Positions 19,001 through 34,000 of a stretch of DNA of 64,000 bases are shown piece after piece. Made by a program: the position numbers and the translations under genes. How positions within the stretch are numbered: the stretch's first letter is position 1; each line of letters begins with the position of its first letter. The DNA lies in NCBI GenBank assembly GCA_036971475.1, contig JBAIZL010000005.1, positions 170,985,386-171,049,385 on the forward strand, in the 5' to 3' direction. This DNA is from Prosapia bicincta (lineage: Eukaryota; Arthropoda; Insecta; Hemiptera; Cercopidae). The notes beneath the pieces were generated by a model that was not told the DNA's origin, ran no database searches, and was given only the letters and a program-made list of their open reading frames with translations.

Positions 19001-22000
19001 GCTGTTTTAATTTTGTCTTACCTTACAAAAAAATTAAGGGTACGTCAAAATAAAATTTTAGAACACGTGGCTTGGAAGGAAAGTGCCATAAAAAGTGAAA
19101 ATGTAGTCAGAAACATATTATTATCAATATTTTACTATATATAAATATTATATACTATAAACACTTAAATACTCTGTATGAGTTGATTTGCGGTACCTAT
19201 TAAATTTTACTGATGTATCTAGGATGCTTGGTAAAAGTGTAAGACAAAAATGAAATATTCCATTCAACCATTTTAATATTTAAAAAAATTTGATGCGGCC
19301 TAACAGCAATTCTGTTCACATACAATTCTTATATTATTATTGTACAATTCTTCAATAATAACATTTTTATCTATTTCTGACCATTTTCATTTACATTTTA
19401 GTTGGTATTTTACAGTTAATAATAGTGTTTAATTAGAACTGTTTTAAAATTTTTTTGGAGTTAAAACCAACATATTTTTTCAATAGTCATTGGATAAAAA
19501 TTAGAACACATAATCTAGTTTGTTATCTGCTTTTTACAATCTATGATTATAAGTGTTTTTAAAATGTACTATAGATATTTAATCTGTTCATATGATTCAA
19601 TGTTGCTCATAATCAGTTGTAGGAAAAAAACTTCCTAAGGTTCATTAATTTAGGCATTAGTTCAATAAAGTTAGCTTTTAGGCAACACAGAGAACTTAGA
19701 TATGTTTCTTTTATTAAAAAAAAACTATTATATATAATTTAAGTATTATTTATTATTCATATGTTATCAAGTAGTCAGAAGAAATAAAACAATATCTTCA
19801 AATAATGATTTTAGAGGATAGTTTTAAAAGTTTTTTTGTGTGAAATAACAAAAAGAGGTTGTTATTACCTGATTAAAATAATTAAGAATAATTAAAAAAA
19901 TTTATTCTAGCAAAAAAGGTTATATATATAACCAAAATTTATAATTATGGGAACTTTTAATTCTATAGCATGGTTAGTTTAAATATATTTACTTACAGTG
20001 AGTTTGAAGCTCTTTGCCACAAGTAATTTTGACAACACTACTAGTTGGTATAAAGCTTCAAACACACTGTATTATTGTTCATGAAATATTTGTTTGCAAT
20101 AATATTAAGCAAATAACAAGGAAAATATCAATATTTTTTATTAAATTTAGAAATGTATACATTTCCTATATTTTCTAAAATAAAATATTAGAATTAATAT
20201 TATTGATTCCTAATAATTTATTGATAGGAATGATTGAAGATTTTAAAGTTATTTCATATGTACTTCTCCAAATTTGAAAACTCTTTGAAATATTCATTTG
20301 CAGAATTATTTGCAAAAAGGTAATTTTTTCTTTTACAAACTTAAGATATGTTTCTATAAATCATGCAACTCTCATTAAATAACTTTCTAATAATTTTAAA
20401 GGTATATAGGCAGTAAAAATACTTCTGTATATCCTAATTATACACTAAAAACCTATTATAACAATAGAAAGGTAATTAATTAACTGTTTGAGGTAGTGAG
20501 TTTTAATAAAGGAACTTTAAATGCTTGAATTTGACCCCTTAAATTTTAATTGTAACATGTTTATGAAACAAAAAATTGTTTTTAATAGAAATTTTGTAGT
20601 TTGGAATAGCCACATCAAATAGTAATCATTTTTTAAAAAATTCATTATTTTTTTGCACTGTCTCTGTGTATCAGTTACAAACTTGTTTATTTGGATATAA
20701 AGTATAATATTTGTTTTATTAAAATAATGTATTATTAGAATAATTAATAATAATATTTTATTATTAAATAATGTACTCTATACCCATTGAATTAATGAGT
20801 TTAAATTGTCAAAAACATTGCTGTATATTTAAAGCACTGCATTTATTTCTCCAGTGTATAAAATAGGGGTTTCCCTTTACAATCAACTAGAAGAGAGACT
20901 GGAGGGAGTCAAAAATAGAGTATCTCTATTTAGATTTTTCTGTGTTGAGGATTTCCTGTCAGATCTCTTTAAATAACATTAACTAGATGTTGTTTTATTC
21001 TTTATTTACACACTTTCACTGAGTATTCATCCTCTTACTTGTTTTAACAGACTACAAGTCAGTTATTGCATGAGATACAAAATCTGTTTAAATTTAGAAA
21101 ATTGTATACTTTATATAATGATTGGAAAAGTTTTTCACACTCTATACACTGTTAATAACTTTGTATACTAAATCAACATATTGTAATGACACCAAATTAC
21201 TGGGGATTTTCATGGTATTTGTAAAATATCATAAATTTTGTAATTATTATAAAAACAAAATCTACTATTGATCAAAATTAAAGAAAAGAAATGAGATTTC
21301 ATAAATTATATGCTTTTATATACCTTATTTTGCTCAGAAAAATTACATAAATTTTTGTAAATGGAAAAAAATTTAAGTAAAAAAAATTGTAACCTGTATA
21401 AATTTTTTTCCTTATTTGTTTACACCTGTAAATCATTTTGGAATATAATTATGAAAACTATGAAAAATAAGCTAGTTAAAAATTCATCACTAAAATGAAG
21501 TTAATGTAATACGTTTTATAAAAACAGAAACTCGGAATATATCTAATATGGAATTAAGTACATCTGTCTGAGCTATACTCTGACCCAGGTTAAAGCTTAG
21601 AATTTTAAATAAATTATAATCATAACAGCATCTTATTACGACTCTATGGCTTAAGTTTTCCGTATGAGCTATCCTTTATCCAATATTAATTTTCTTGTTG
21701 TTGCCCTTTTCAACTTCAAACTCTTGAACTAAGTGGGCAATGTTGCCATTGTTCTTGACATCCACTACAATTTTGAGTGATATCAAGATGAACTTTAGAG
21801 CCTCGAGATTTAGAAAGTCTTACCTTTAAAGGTTCAACTCAGCCGAGCCTATCTTTCCATTAACTTTAATGTGTTAACTCTGTTCAGTGTACTTCAGGCT
21901 ATTCAGAATTTTAAAATTCATTAGTCCTGGGCTCATTACATAGGCCTCAATTATTGCGTAATTTTGCCAGGTATCTGGTAACTGTGGAATAAATGGAATC

Positions 22001-25000
22001 GAGAGTAGTTTAAGAAGCAAATTAATGACTTATCCTGTTGTTACGTCAAGCATTTCTAGCTGTGTTTCCAAAGTAAGAAATACTGTTAATAGAATTAATT
22101 ATAAAGAATAGTTGGTAATTACAAAATGAGAGCAGTAAAGAATTATGTTATTTTATTTATACCCGCATTTAGTGCTTGCTGGAAATAAAATTTTCAAATA
22201 CATTTTGAAATTTTTGTAAACAATATTTTAAATGCAAAAAGTAAGCATTGGTTGAAGTACTTGAAGAAATACAATTAGAGTGTATTTATTATAGACAATG
22301 ATCATCCTAGAGGATAGTCTATTTGTCATTCTCTGTTTGTTCCAAGAGAGGAGGAGATAATTATTCTTCTTCAGATTGGTCATATTAAGATCCAGTTTTT
22401 AAGATGTATTATATTATAATAATAAACCACTTTGTCAGACATGTAGAGCTAATATTCACAATCAAACATTTCCCAGTTAATTGTGTTAACTTAAAAAACA
22501 TCTGTACCAGATATGATCTTTCATAATGTTTAAAGATTACATTGTGGGGTTATTGAGTTGCAATTGAATTTGTGTCATGTTAATATTTTTAATGAAGTTT
22601 GATATCTTTCTTTTGTTTGTTTTTTGTGTTTACCCTATTTATTTTATTGCTAAAATTTTAACTCTTTTATACTTCCCTGATTTACTATAATTGTTTCAGA
22701 TTTGTATATTTTTTCTTAACCTATTAATATTTTCTCACTTAACCTAATAATATTTTCTCAGTTATTTATTTTGTAATATTATATTATTTCTTATCTTATT
22801 ATATTATATTTTAATTTTGTTTTTTATTTGCTAACAAATATAGTAAGTTATAGTTTCTAGCATTTGTTAGTTGTTGTAACTATTGCGTGTAGTGGATCCC
22901 CTCAAATCCGAACTAATTGGGGCTATAGCCTGTTCGGATTTGCCGAAAAAGTTCGGAATGCAAGTTTGCTGTGTATTTTGCAAAGAAATGCGTCTTTTTA
23001 ATAACGAACAATATTAGAGCATTCATTACATATTTCTGTATCAATAACTGAACAGTTTTGCAGTGATACAAGTGAAAAGACTTTGAAGCACACTATCATT
23101 CTGTGAATGAAAAAATTGACAAAGCTGTATTTTTATGGTTTACACAAGAGAGGCAGAAAGGAGTTTCTATTAGTGGCCCATTAATTCAAGAAAAGGCATT
23201 ACAGCTCAACAAATTATGAACGGTGATTTGGAATATAGTACTAGCTATAGATACTTGGATAGATGAAACAGAAGGAATGGAATTAGACAACTAGCGGTAA
23301 GCAGGGAGAAGTTATCGGCTGATAATCTTGCTGCAAAAGAATATTTAGACGAATTCACTGATTGATTTCGTCTGAAAATTACTCACCCCAGCAAGTGTAC
23401 AATGTGGACGAGACCAGATTGAAGTTTAAAGCCCTTCCCACTAAAAGTCTTGCTTCTACACCAGGCTTTAAAATGAGCAAAAGGCAGTTTTAGCCTGCAG
23501 TAGTGCCGCGGGAACAAGAAGCTACCATTAATGGTGGTTGGAAAATCCGCCAAGTCACGAGTCCTTAAAAATATGAACTTGAATGCTTTCCCTGTTCATT
23601 ACAGAAATCAGTGTAAGGCGTGGATGACTGGTAATATTTCCAAGGAGTGGTTCAAAAATGAATTTTTTCCTTCAGTAACAAAATTTAATGAAAAAAATGG
23701 ACTGCCACCTAAAGCTCTACTTTTCAAGTGAAACATATAGTTTAGTGTTTGTCTTTTTTATTTTTATTTTACTGTCAATAAATTCTATGTTAATGAAGTG
23801 ACACAGTAGTACAGTATAGGCCTTTGTATTATATCATGTATTTACAGTGTCATTTCCAATATATTACAAATCTCAGCCCTGTTTTACATAAGTAGCAAAC
23901 TTTCAGTGCTTACTTCATTAAATTTTAAATACTTTTTTAAAATTTGGTTTTCATCAAATCATGTTCGGAGTTCTCGGGGGTTCGATTTGAGGGGTTGTAC
24001 TGTATGTTGTTTTTGTGTTGTGTGATCTCTAAATCAACAGAGTATTTGTTCATGTTGAACTAAACATATTGAAACGGTTTTTAAGAGTTCTGTTATTTAT
24101 GCTTTAGTAATATTGAAATAAATTATTTGTATTGTAAGTGATTTTAAATATAAAAATATATCAACAGTAATGATAAATAAATCAATAATGGTATACATGT
24201 TTTTGTCTTGTCTTAGTCGAAATGGAAAGAAAAGCATACAGAATTAGTGTCTAATATTCGTGCAGCTCGTGATCCTTCAGGGGATGTACCACAACCTGTT
24301 AAACAATCAGATCATGAACAATGCCCTTACTGCCAAAGGTGTTTTGGTCCAAAGGCTTTTGACAGACATCTAGAATGGTGCAAAGAACAACAAGTTAGAA
24401 TCCAACCTAAATCACCTGCTAGTCTTCAAGCGAAAGAACGATGGGAGGCTAGAACAAAGGTTAGTTGTACAAATTGGTAGAAAATTAATATTTTATAATC
24501 ACATGAGATAAATAATATATCCAGAGGAAAGTCCTAATTTTTCCCACAATTAAATATTTTAATTAATATTTCAATGGGTAAAAATTGTAATATTTTATTT
24601 CTATTTTTGAAAATTTATCTTTGAAACTTTATGAGTTCATTGTAATAAAAAATTTAATTTTTGTATATTTCATTTCAAGTCATATGCTTGAAAAAAAAGT
24701 ACCACACCTGTCGAAAGTTGAATTGCAAATTTAAGACATACTGCGTGTGTTTTGGGAATCTAAAAATTAGCTATATTTTTAAAAATAAACAGTTTGTGCT
24801 TTACATTCCTATGTGATTGTTGAACGTCTATCTCAAAATAACTGTGAGATTCTTTTCTTTCTACCAAGAACTAACTGATGTATGTATATGTTAATTAATT
24901 TCTAGCTAAATATATTACTAAACAGTAATTGTAACTTAATACTAATGCCAGATTTAAATTGTCAAGCAACTTTAGATTTAAATTGTCTATAAAAAAGTCT

Positions 25001-28000
25001 GAATTAGCAGTATTTCTTTAATAAAATGTAAGATTGTTTGTTTATAGTATCGAGCTCCACTATTAAATAAGTCAAAGAGGACGTTAACAAAAGAGAAGTA
25101 CTCACCGCAGCCAAAATTAAGAGAACCGTTGGTTCCTAATTGTAAAACCTCTTCACCAAACATTATTTCTCCTCCAGCTAATCAGCCAAGAAGTATGTAA
25201 GATGATTACAAATTCTTTCAGTAGTTGCATTGTAAAAGTTGTATAAATTATATATTATTACCAAATATTGAGTATTAATAATAAGGGGTGAAGTACATTA
25301 CTGGATAGCCTAATAAAGATGGCTTTCTTCTCTAAAACTTTGTATATATTTAGTTGTGAAAGGATAAAATAGCAGAATGTATTTGTGGGAGCATGAATTG
25401 GTCAGTGATCTGTCATTAACCTTAAACACATTAAATAGCTATTAACAGACATTAAATAAAGTTAAAAAAAAAAAAATTATTTCATTAAGTTCATACTTGG
25501 CAATAATGATTTAAAATTTAAAGATTAAAAATGTAATCAATAAAAATACCTTTAAATTTAAACATTTTGTTACTTTTTTCTAGTAGTAACTTTTAGCTGT
25601 TTTTTATAGTGATTAAATAAATAATGGATACTTTTTAAAAACAAATCCATATTACGAAACAGAGTTAAAACATCAAGTTGTAGTACTGCATTTGTTTATG
25701 TAGTTGATAACATAAAAAAGGAAATTTCAGCACCTTTTGTTTATATTAGGTAGGGTAAAATATTTCATGGTTTGGTTACCTATAATGAAGTGTTTTCAGT
25801 AGGTAAATTTGGCAAAGGCCAAACTCACAAAAAAAACTACTACAACTAAGTTACTGTTGTTTCACTTAATAACAATGAAAACTACAGGTTGTTTCTGATA
25901 AAGCAGTTTATTTGATTTTTTAAAAACTTTTTATCAGAACAGAATGCCAAAATGTAATATGTTTTGCAGACAAAATCACCATCTAAGACTGTTCACTTAT
26001 TGAAAAGAATTGCTAACAAACAGTGGTAATGTAAATGTAAAAATAAGAAATTAAAAAAAAAATCACCAAGGAAGGCAAAAGAATGGATTCGAGTTATGAC
26101 AAGGTAAATAATCATCCAACATCCAAATTTGCTTAAAATCAGGAAATATTTTATGTTGGTTGGCATTCCCGATGCACATTGTTAGTCTGGAACACTGATA
26201 AGTTTTTTCTCTGGATCTAGCACCAGCTAGTTTTTACCTGTTGGCTCAAAATGAAATTGAGGCAAGACTTTGCAAATTTACAAGAAATGCTGGAAAATGT
26301 TACAAAGCTAAAAGTATATTACAAAAATGTCTTCCAGGAGTGTTTAGAAAAGTTACATGAAACAAGTGTAAAAACAGTTTTTCCGAGGAAAATATAGTAA
26401 GAATACTGATCCTACTTTCAATAAGTTCTCCTCCTAAGTGTTTTTTGTATCTTACCTCCTCTTGTATGACAAGGTTTGTGGATATTTTTGTGTCATTTAT
26501 TTGCCATTATAATCATGCTATTTAACGAATTTTAATTTTTTGTTGCACTTTTTTAACTATTAACTAATATACTTATCTTATTCTTAATATTTAGAGCAAA
26601 ATAATTTAAGATTATTGGAAGAATGTTCGATTGACCTAGATTAAAGCTATACATAGACCATAACTGTGGTTATATAGCGGAAAATATAGAAACAAATTTT
26701 TAACCACACATATATTTTACAATGTTTTATGTTTGTCCTCTGGTTAGGTGTATAGAAAGAAACTTTCTTCCAAAGGATCTTTCACCTACTTTGAAATCTG
26801 CAGATATTGTTTAAAGACAGCATAATAAGTTTTGGTTCTTATTGAAAAAATCTGCTTATCCTCTTGCAAGCCCTTAGTTCATTTTCAGCAGATTATAGTT
26901 CCCAATTATTTCTTTTTTGATTTTTAAAATGATTTATCATTTGATTTATTATTTTTTGATTATTTCATGTATGCTTTTTGTATTGATTGTGTAGTTCACT
27001 GAAGGATGAGTTTTGATGACAATCTTTGATTCTGTGAAATAATGATCCAATCCATTAAAAAACTGTTTAATTGGACTTAACTTAAGATTTGTTACAAAGG
27101 CTCAGTTATTTAGTAATATTGTTTAAAAGCTTTATGTTGTTTTTAATTAAGCCAACAAAAATGTAATATACATTTCCAAATTATAAAAAAAACATTATTT
27201 CTAGATTTAAAAGAAACTACTGGTTCACCTACTTCTAATTTTGTACGAGGTACAAGCTTTCGAGGCAGCAAGCGTGTTTCTTCTCCAAGTAAAAAAAATG
27301 CAGTAACTCCAAAGAGGTAATTATTCAATATATTTATTATTATAAACAAAAGTTTAGGAAATGACAAATAAGTATTCATTGTGTTAACCTTGAGAAAATA
27401 AAATATTTGGAAAAAAGTGTTTCCAAGTATTTCTTCAGTTACATATTTTACGGTAATATTAACAAAATTTACTTGCCTTTAATGTTTTTAATTTTGATAA
27501 TTTTTGTATTTTTTATGGTTTTTTGTTCAATTTATTTTTTTATTGGCGTTTATACAATCATGAAATATCAGTTGTTTATCTGTGTATAGTTGTTAAATTT
27601 TTGACTGAAAGGGAATTTGGTGTTGATAATCAGTTGTTAGAAGTGTATGAATGAATATTTAATGCTTTTCCAAATTGTTTGTCACTGGCACTGTTTGTTT
27701 AAGAGGAGACCATGTTCAGTACAATGACTGACACCATTATTCCTGCACTACTTGTGATTATTGGTTCTGACCAATAATCGTTCAAATGATGATGTCAACT
27801 GAGTACCAGGAATAAACTGCAACCAATACAGATATTTGGTAATCTGTGTTGAAAATCTTTACCAAATATTTTCAGATGTCAGAAGTGTGTGATGTTGCTT
27901 ATTGAGCATTCTCTATAAGCAACATCGGATGACAGCATTGCAGTGTTGATTGCTTATGGACAAAGATAGGAATCTTCATAATTAATTTAATGAATACTTA

Positions 28001-31000
28001 ATAGTGTTGAATCATGGGTTTACAAATAGACTCCCAGACAAAACGCCATAACATGATGTAGTAAAGAAACACAGTTATTAGCCAAAAGCTTCCCAAAAAG
28101 CTAAAATGTTTCACCCAACAGGAAAGGTTATGACCATGGTGTTTTGGGGCTGCTGGGATGGTTGTTTATCAACTAATTGCCTTATGAAACAATAAATGCA
28201 GCAAGGTAGTGTGATACTCTTTTAATACATCTTGGGGTTATCTAGAACAAATGATAAAGACTTATGTCATGGAATGTTTTTCTTCTTCATGACAATGCCC
28301 TACCATACACTAATTATACAACAGTGGAATTTCTGGGAAAATGTAAGTGGAATGATTTTTATCTAATTTTTAAAATTTTTTATTCTTGTGTTCTGTAAAG
28401 TTAAAATTAATAGTACTGCAATGTAGTTTGAGTTTTTTTTGTATTGTTTACAACACTATTATTATCATTTGTAATTTTATAAGAAGGTTTGTATTATTTT
28501 CACCAGTAGGTATATTAATTTTACTCATATTAGATTTGGATGGCTTTATAATAGATAATATTTTGTGCATTTAATATTTCTCCAAGAGTATTTAAGAGAA
28601 TGAAATGTACATCTTCAGACAAGCTTATTTTAGAAAAAAACAATACTATTGTAATTAAACTTAATATACTGTATATTATTTAGGATGAATATAATTCATA
28701 ATGGAAGATGTCAATCATCTTCATTATTTGTTCTCTATATTTTAGTTCACTCCTAATTAGTACATTTTTCTAAATGTGTTTCTTGTACTTGCAAACAATT
28801 ATGTATATCTTTTAAAGTGAGACAAAAATCACTAGGCCATCATTACTATTATTTCAGTAAAACCTCTCCTAAAGGACCTGTGTTTTATAGTCCTGTGACA
28901 TAGGAATACTTATTAAACTCTCTCAACAATGGACACTACTAAACATGGACACTTAATTTGTTTTTCTCAGTCATAAAATGAATATAAAATTGTTGTCTGT
29001 GTATGCAAAATTTTATCTTGAGAATATAAAGAATGCACTATCGTACTGTAAACAGAAGCATAACTCTGTTGGTAGGCATGAATCATCATTCTTTGTTGTA
29101 CAGTGTTGTCGAGTTCATTGTTTCTTACGCATTCCAATAACTGCCAGGCGCCAGAATGCTAAGAAAAATAGCCTACAGAATTGTAGAGTTTATTGTTTAT
29201 GTATTACAATAACTATCAGGTGGCAGAATTCCAAGTACCATAGCCTACAGCAGGGGTCTTGAACCTACGGCCCGCATGAAACATCTGGCCCGTGAACAGA
29301 TTTTTCCGGCCCACGGAAAGCTAGAATACTGAAAAAAAATTATATGGTAATATATTTCCTTTTAAGCACTTTTACCATTAAATATGAGTACAGTACTCAT
29401 ATCTCACTTACCACTTCTTTTCTCTAAAAGTAAAAACTAGCTGTAAACAAGTAGCGATCAACCATTGAGCGATAGTAAGGGGTCAGCACGGACTGTAAGT
29501 ATAAGGGCAAAGAGCTCGGCACTGTCGTACTTACCCCTACCGTACCTGAGGCAGGACCAACATAACCTTGTCGCGTCAACGCACCTTTCCATGACTCATC
29601 ATTGCTTTGTTTGCTTTCTAAATTCTTCTAAATTTTCATGTCAGTGGCTTTCCAGCGTCATTTACAATCAGAACTAGTGAGAGTGTAGGTTGATGTTTTG
29701 CGAAGTGCATATTGATCGTGGACAGTGTCTTTTATTTTTTTGTTTTATTTTTCATAACAATCTCTTATTGTAAATAAAGAAAAGTTGATTTTGAGTGCCA
29801 TACTTTTAATAAAAGATGAACCCATGACTATTTTATAATCGACAACAATAACAGAGCTTTATGTCTTATTTGCAATGAGACCATCTCTGTTTTGAAAGAA
29901 TTTAATGTCCGTAGACATTACGAAACAAAACACTAGAGCAAGCATTTCAATTTAACAGGCAAACTGCGAGAGGACAAAATTGCTTCTTTGAAAAATTCGC
30001 TTTCAATTCATAGATAAAAGTTTTACCAAGCAATCTCAACAAAACAATGCTGCTATAAAAGCCAGTTTCAAAGTGAGCCATATTCTGGCTAAAGCCGGTA
30101 AACCTTTTGCTGATGGCCAGTTGCTGAAAGACTGCATTTTGGTGAGTGTGGAAGACATCTGCCCTGATAAACGCTCACTGTTCAATGCTATTAGTTTGTC
30201 GGGGAACACAGTAGCGGGCCGTACGGAAGTTCTTGGAAATAACAATGTTTATCAGCTGAAAGATGCATGCAAGGACTTTGAATGGTTCTCAATCGCTCTT
30301 GATGAATCAACTAATGTCACTGACTCGGCTCAAGTTCTTCTATTTGTTCGTGGCGTGAACAGTGATTTTAAAATCACAGAAGAGTTGGCTGATGTTCACT
30401 CTATGGAGAGTACTGTGACCGGAGACAAAATCTTTGCAAAAATAAGTGAAACCATTTCTAATCTTGACCTTGATTTCAAACGCATGAGAGGTGTTACTAC
30501 TGGTGGTGGGAAAAATATATCTGGTACAAAAGCTGGAGTAGTTGGAAACATTTGCAATTCTGTTAAAATAGTTGGTGGTGTTCAACCCCTAATTTATCAC
30601 TGCATAATCCATCAACAAGCATTGTGTGGTAAACACATAGATTTAGTTGAAGTAATGAATGTATTTGTAAAAATAGTTAACTTCATCAGACCAAGTTCCC
30701 TCAAACACCGCCAGTTCAAAAATTTTCTTGATGAAATTGACAGGGCTTACCAAGATGTTCCCTACCATTGTGACGTTCACTGGTTTAGCAGAGGCAAAGT
30801 ATTTCAGCAGTTTTTCGAACTTCGTGAAGTGATTGACATTTTCTTGACTGAACAGAATAGCCCTGTACCTGAACTTTCTAACAGTGTGTTTGTATGGAAA
30901 TTGGCTTTTCTTGTTGATCTCACGGCACATGTGAACTTTTCGAACTTGGAACTGCAAGGCGAAAACTCTTCAGTTTGTGACTTGTACTAGCATATCAAAG

Positions 31001-34000
31001 CTTTTAGAAAAGAAAACTCATACTTTTTGAGAACCATTTAGGCGACCACTTTGAATCTTGTCAGAACTTAAGTGCACTAAGCACTGCCCCCTTCCCCAAG
31101 GATTACGTTTAAGAAATCATGTCTAAGCTACGTTAAGAGTTTGAAAACTGCTTTGAAGACTTTGACCATGTAGCAGAGGACATTCAGATGTTTCAGAACC
31201 CTTTTAAGTGTGACATTGACAAATGTCTGCAGAAAAGCAGCATGAAGTCATTGAGCTAACAACCAATTACTCACTCAAGACTGATTTCCAGGAATGCTAC
31301 AAAGAAGGTAACCTACTTATATTTTACAGTTCTCTCCCAGAAAAAGACTTTAAAAACCATACTCAAGTTATGTTTTCTATTTTTGGATCTACCTACACGT
31401 GTGAGCAGACGTTTTCAAAAATGAAGCTTGTTAAATCTAAATACAGATCTTCCCTGTCAGATGAGCATTTGAAATCAATCCTAATGATTGGAACTACAAA
31501 GTTTGATCCTAAATGGGCTGAAATTTTAAGTGGCAAACAAATGTGATTGTCTCACTAAAAATAATTGTTTTTTTAAGCTTTACACATGTTGTAAACTTAT
31601 GTACTGTCCAGTTTTCTTTAAAATTCAAAAAGTACATTTTGTAGTAAATTGAAAAGATTTAGTATGGTATCATCCTTTGTTTTCATTAAACCTACTTGAA
31701 AACTCTCACAGAACAATTATTATTTTATAGAAAATATAATTATTTGTTTGGTCCCAGTTTTACTTACAATCACGTAAAGAATTTTAGTTAGCTAACAACA
31801 AAGATATATAAGGAAATATAGCAACTTAAAAAACTAAGCAAGAAAAACTCAAAAACCACCACTGAGCTCTTGTTTAGAAAAAATCATTGTGGGTGTATGT
31901 GGGAGGGGAGGGTGGCGTCTAGACTTTCTGCCCAAAAATATTGTCGCCTTTCCTCCAAAAGTATTCAATGTGGCCTTTGAATAAAAAAAAGGCTGGAGAC
32001 CCCTTGGTCTACAGTGTTGTATACTTTGTTGTTGTTTACACATTCCAGTAAGTGTCTGTTCCATCAGAATTCCCAAAACCATAGCCTACTTCCTGTGCTG
32101 TATTTTTAGAAGAGTTGTAGATGTATAGCATACATTAACATGTTTTAACGGTTAACTGTATATGGTAAAGTTCATAACTACAAGAAAGTGAAGTGTTTGT
32201 GAATAGAGATTGTGTTTTTTATTAATTTTTTATACAAAATCTGTGCCCTACGTAAGGCTTTTACAATAAGACAAAAGATTGAAATTTTAGAGTGTAGAAA
32301 GAAGGAAAGTTTAAGTATGCAGCAACCGGCAGAAGTGTTCAAAATTGGAAAACCACAGATCAGAAAGAATTTAAAAAGGGAGGATTGGATTAGGGAACTG
32401 TGTCTCAGCAATGGAATTGAAAATATCAAAAACATTAAGTTTTGAAAAACAGATTCAAAAGCAGTGGACAAACGTCTTTTTAATTATTCTATGGGGCTAG
32501 TTAAAAAACTTGCCAATAAGAGGGTCTCTGATCCAAGAACAAGGTTTAAACATGAGCAAATAATTAAATTTTGACAACTTTTAAGGCTTCAAACGGTTGG
32601 CTATAGAAATTTAGAATTCATCATGGTATAAGTTTTAAAGCACTTTTTTAGAAAGGGTAAATCTGTTGACCCAAAGGAAATTTGTGAATGGAATAATAAA
32701 CTGAGAACAATAAAGGCAAGAATAAAATCATGAATCAAACCTTTAAAATCTTGGTGAGGCGGGTTTATTTTTTCATGCATTACCAAAAAAAGTCATAAGT
32801 TTTAACACAGAAACCTGTAATTCTAGAAAAACATGCAAAGAACGTCTAACTATTATGTTATATGTAATTATGATGGTGATTTTGAAAAACCTTAAATAAT
32901 TGGTAAAGGACATGAACCAAGATGAATGTGACTAATTTAGGTGTGATTTGGAAAGCTAACCGTCAGTCGTGAATGACACATGAAATAATAACAGAATAAT
33001 ATTTAATGACAGAACTGCCAAAAGTAATCAAAATGTAATCCTTTTCTTGGATAATGCATATCACACCCACAAATTAGATTAAGCAATCTAGAAATGTCAT
33101 TTTACCTCCAAATACTATTTCTTATTGGGAACTGTTGGATCAGATATAATCCACAATTTTAAATGCCAGTATAGAAAAATCGTACTTGGTTATATTTTAT
33201 CTAGTATGGAAAATAGTCAAAACGCCAGCAACCTTATTAATTCTATAAGTGTGTTGGACACCGTTTCATGGATTGTATCTTCTGTAAAAAAAAAGAAAAC
33301 CAGAGTAATCAACTGCTTCCAGAAAGCGAATTTTTGAATAGGAATTGTAGTCACAGTTACAGATGAAAATACCAAGGAAGAAATAATGGGGCTGTTAAAT
33401 GATATTTCTAGTGAAGTATTTGTTGAAGATTTTATAAACATAGATGAAAATCTATGTGTGGAAGAAAACGAAGATGATATTAAAATATTTATAACAACTG
33501 ATGAAGATGATGGATTCAGAGATAATGAGATGTATATTGGTTACAAACTTGCAGCTCACCAAATTAATTTTATTGATGTAATTAAAAGTATCAGTGAAGT
33601 GAAGGAATTTCTTTTATCAAATAAAAACAAAATATGATTCACAATAATAGTTAATTTACTAATACATTTGCAAAAACAGCTTGCAACGCTAAAAGAAAAT
33701 ATAAAAGGCAAATAACAGATTATTTTAAAACTTAAAATTTACATAAATAGTTAAGCTTATAAAATTCAAATTGATAAATTTTCCATTTTTTAAACCTTAT
33801 TATAAAATAGTCCTTCAATTTGAATAAATTATTATAACTTTATTCTTTCTCAATATTTTTTGACCGGTATTTATTGACCTCTATGAATAGTGGACACCTC
33901 CAAACAATAGACATTTGGTGAAGTACGGACCTCCATTTGTTTGGTGTCCAGTGTTTGGAGGTTTTACTGTATTATATAAAATAATAACTAAGAAACTTAT

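Larger units (their letters stand above)
28855..33969 (+). mobile_element. Tigger (pogo) element split by a hAT insertion
   Basis: The left end is CAGTAAAACCTCTCCTAAAG; the right end read inward is CAGTAAAACCTCCAAACACT, followed outside by TA. Without the 2764-bp hAT and its duplicated target the element is about 2.35 kb, the usual Tigger size. The coding remnant lies at about 32240-33637: an N-terminal HTH piece (FTIRQKIEILECRKKESLSM, FKIGKPQIRK), WNNKLRTIKARI, a stretch HALPKK-like before the DDE core, NFKCQYRKIVLGYILSSMEN (33150-33210), and an acidic C-terminus (33386-33637). Broken by stops. It fills much of ZC2HC1A intron 5. Confidence 0.9.
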
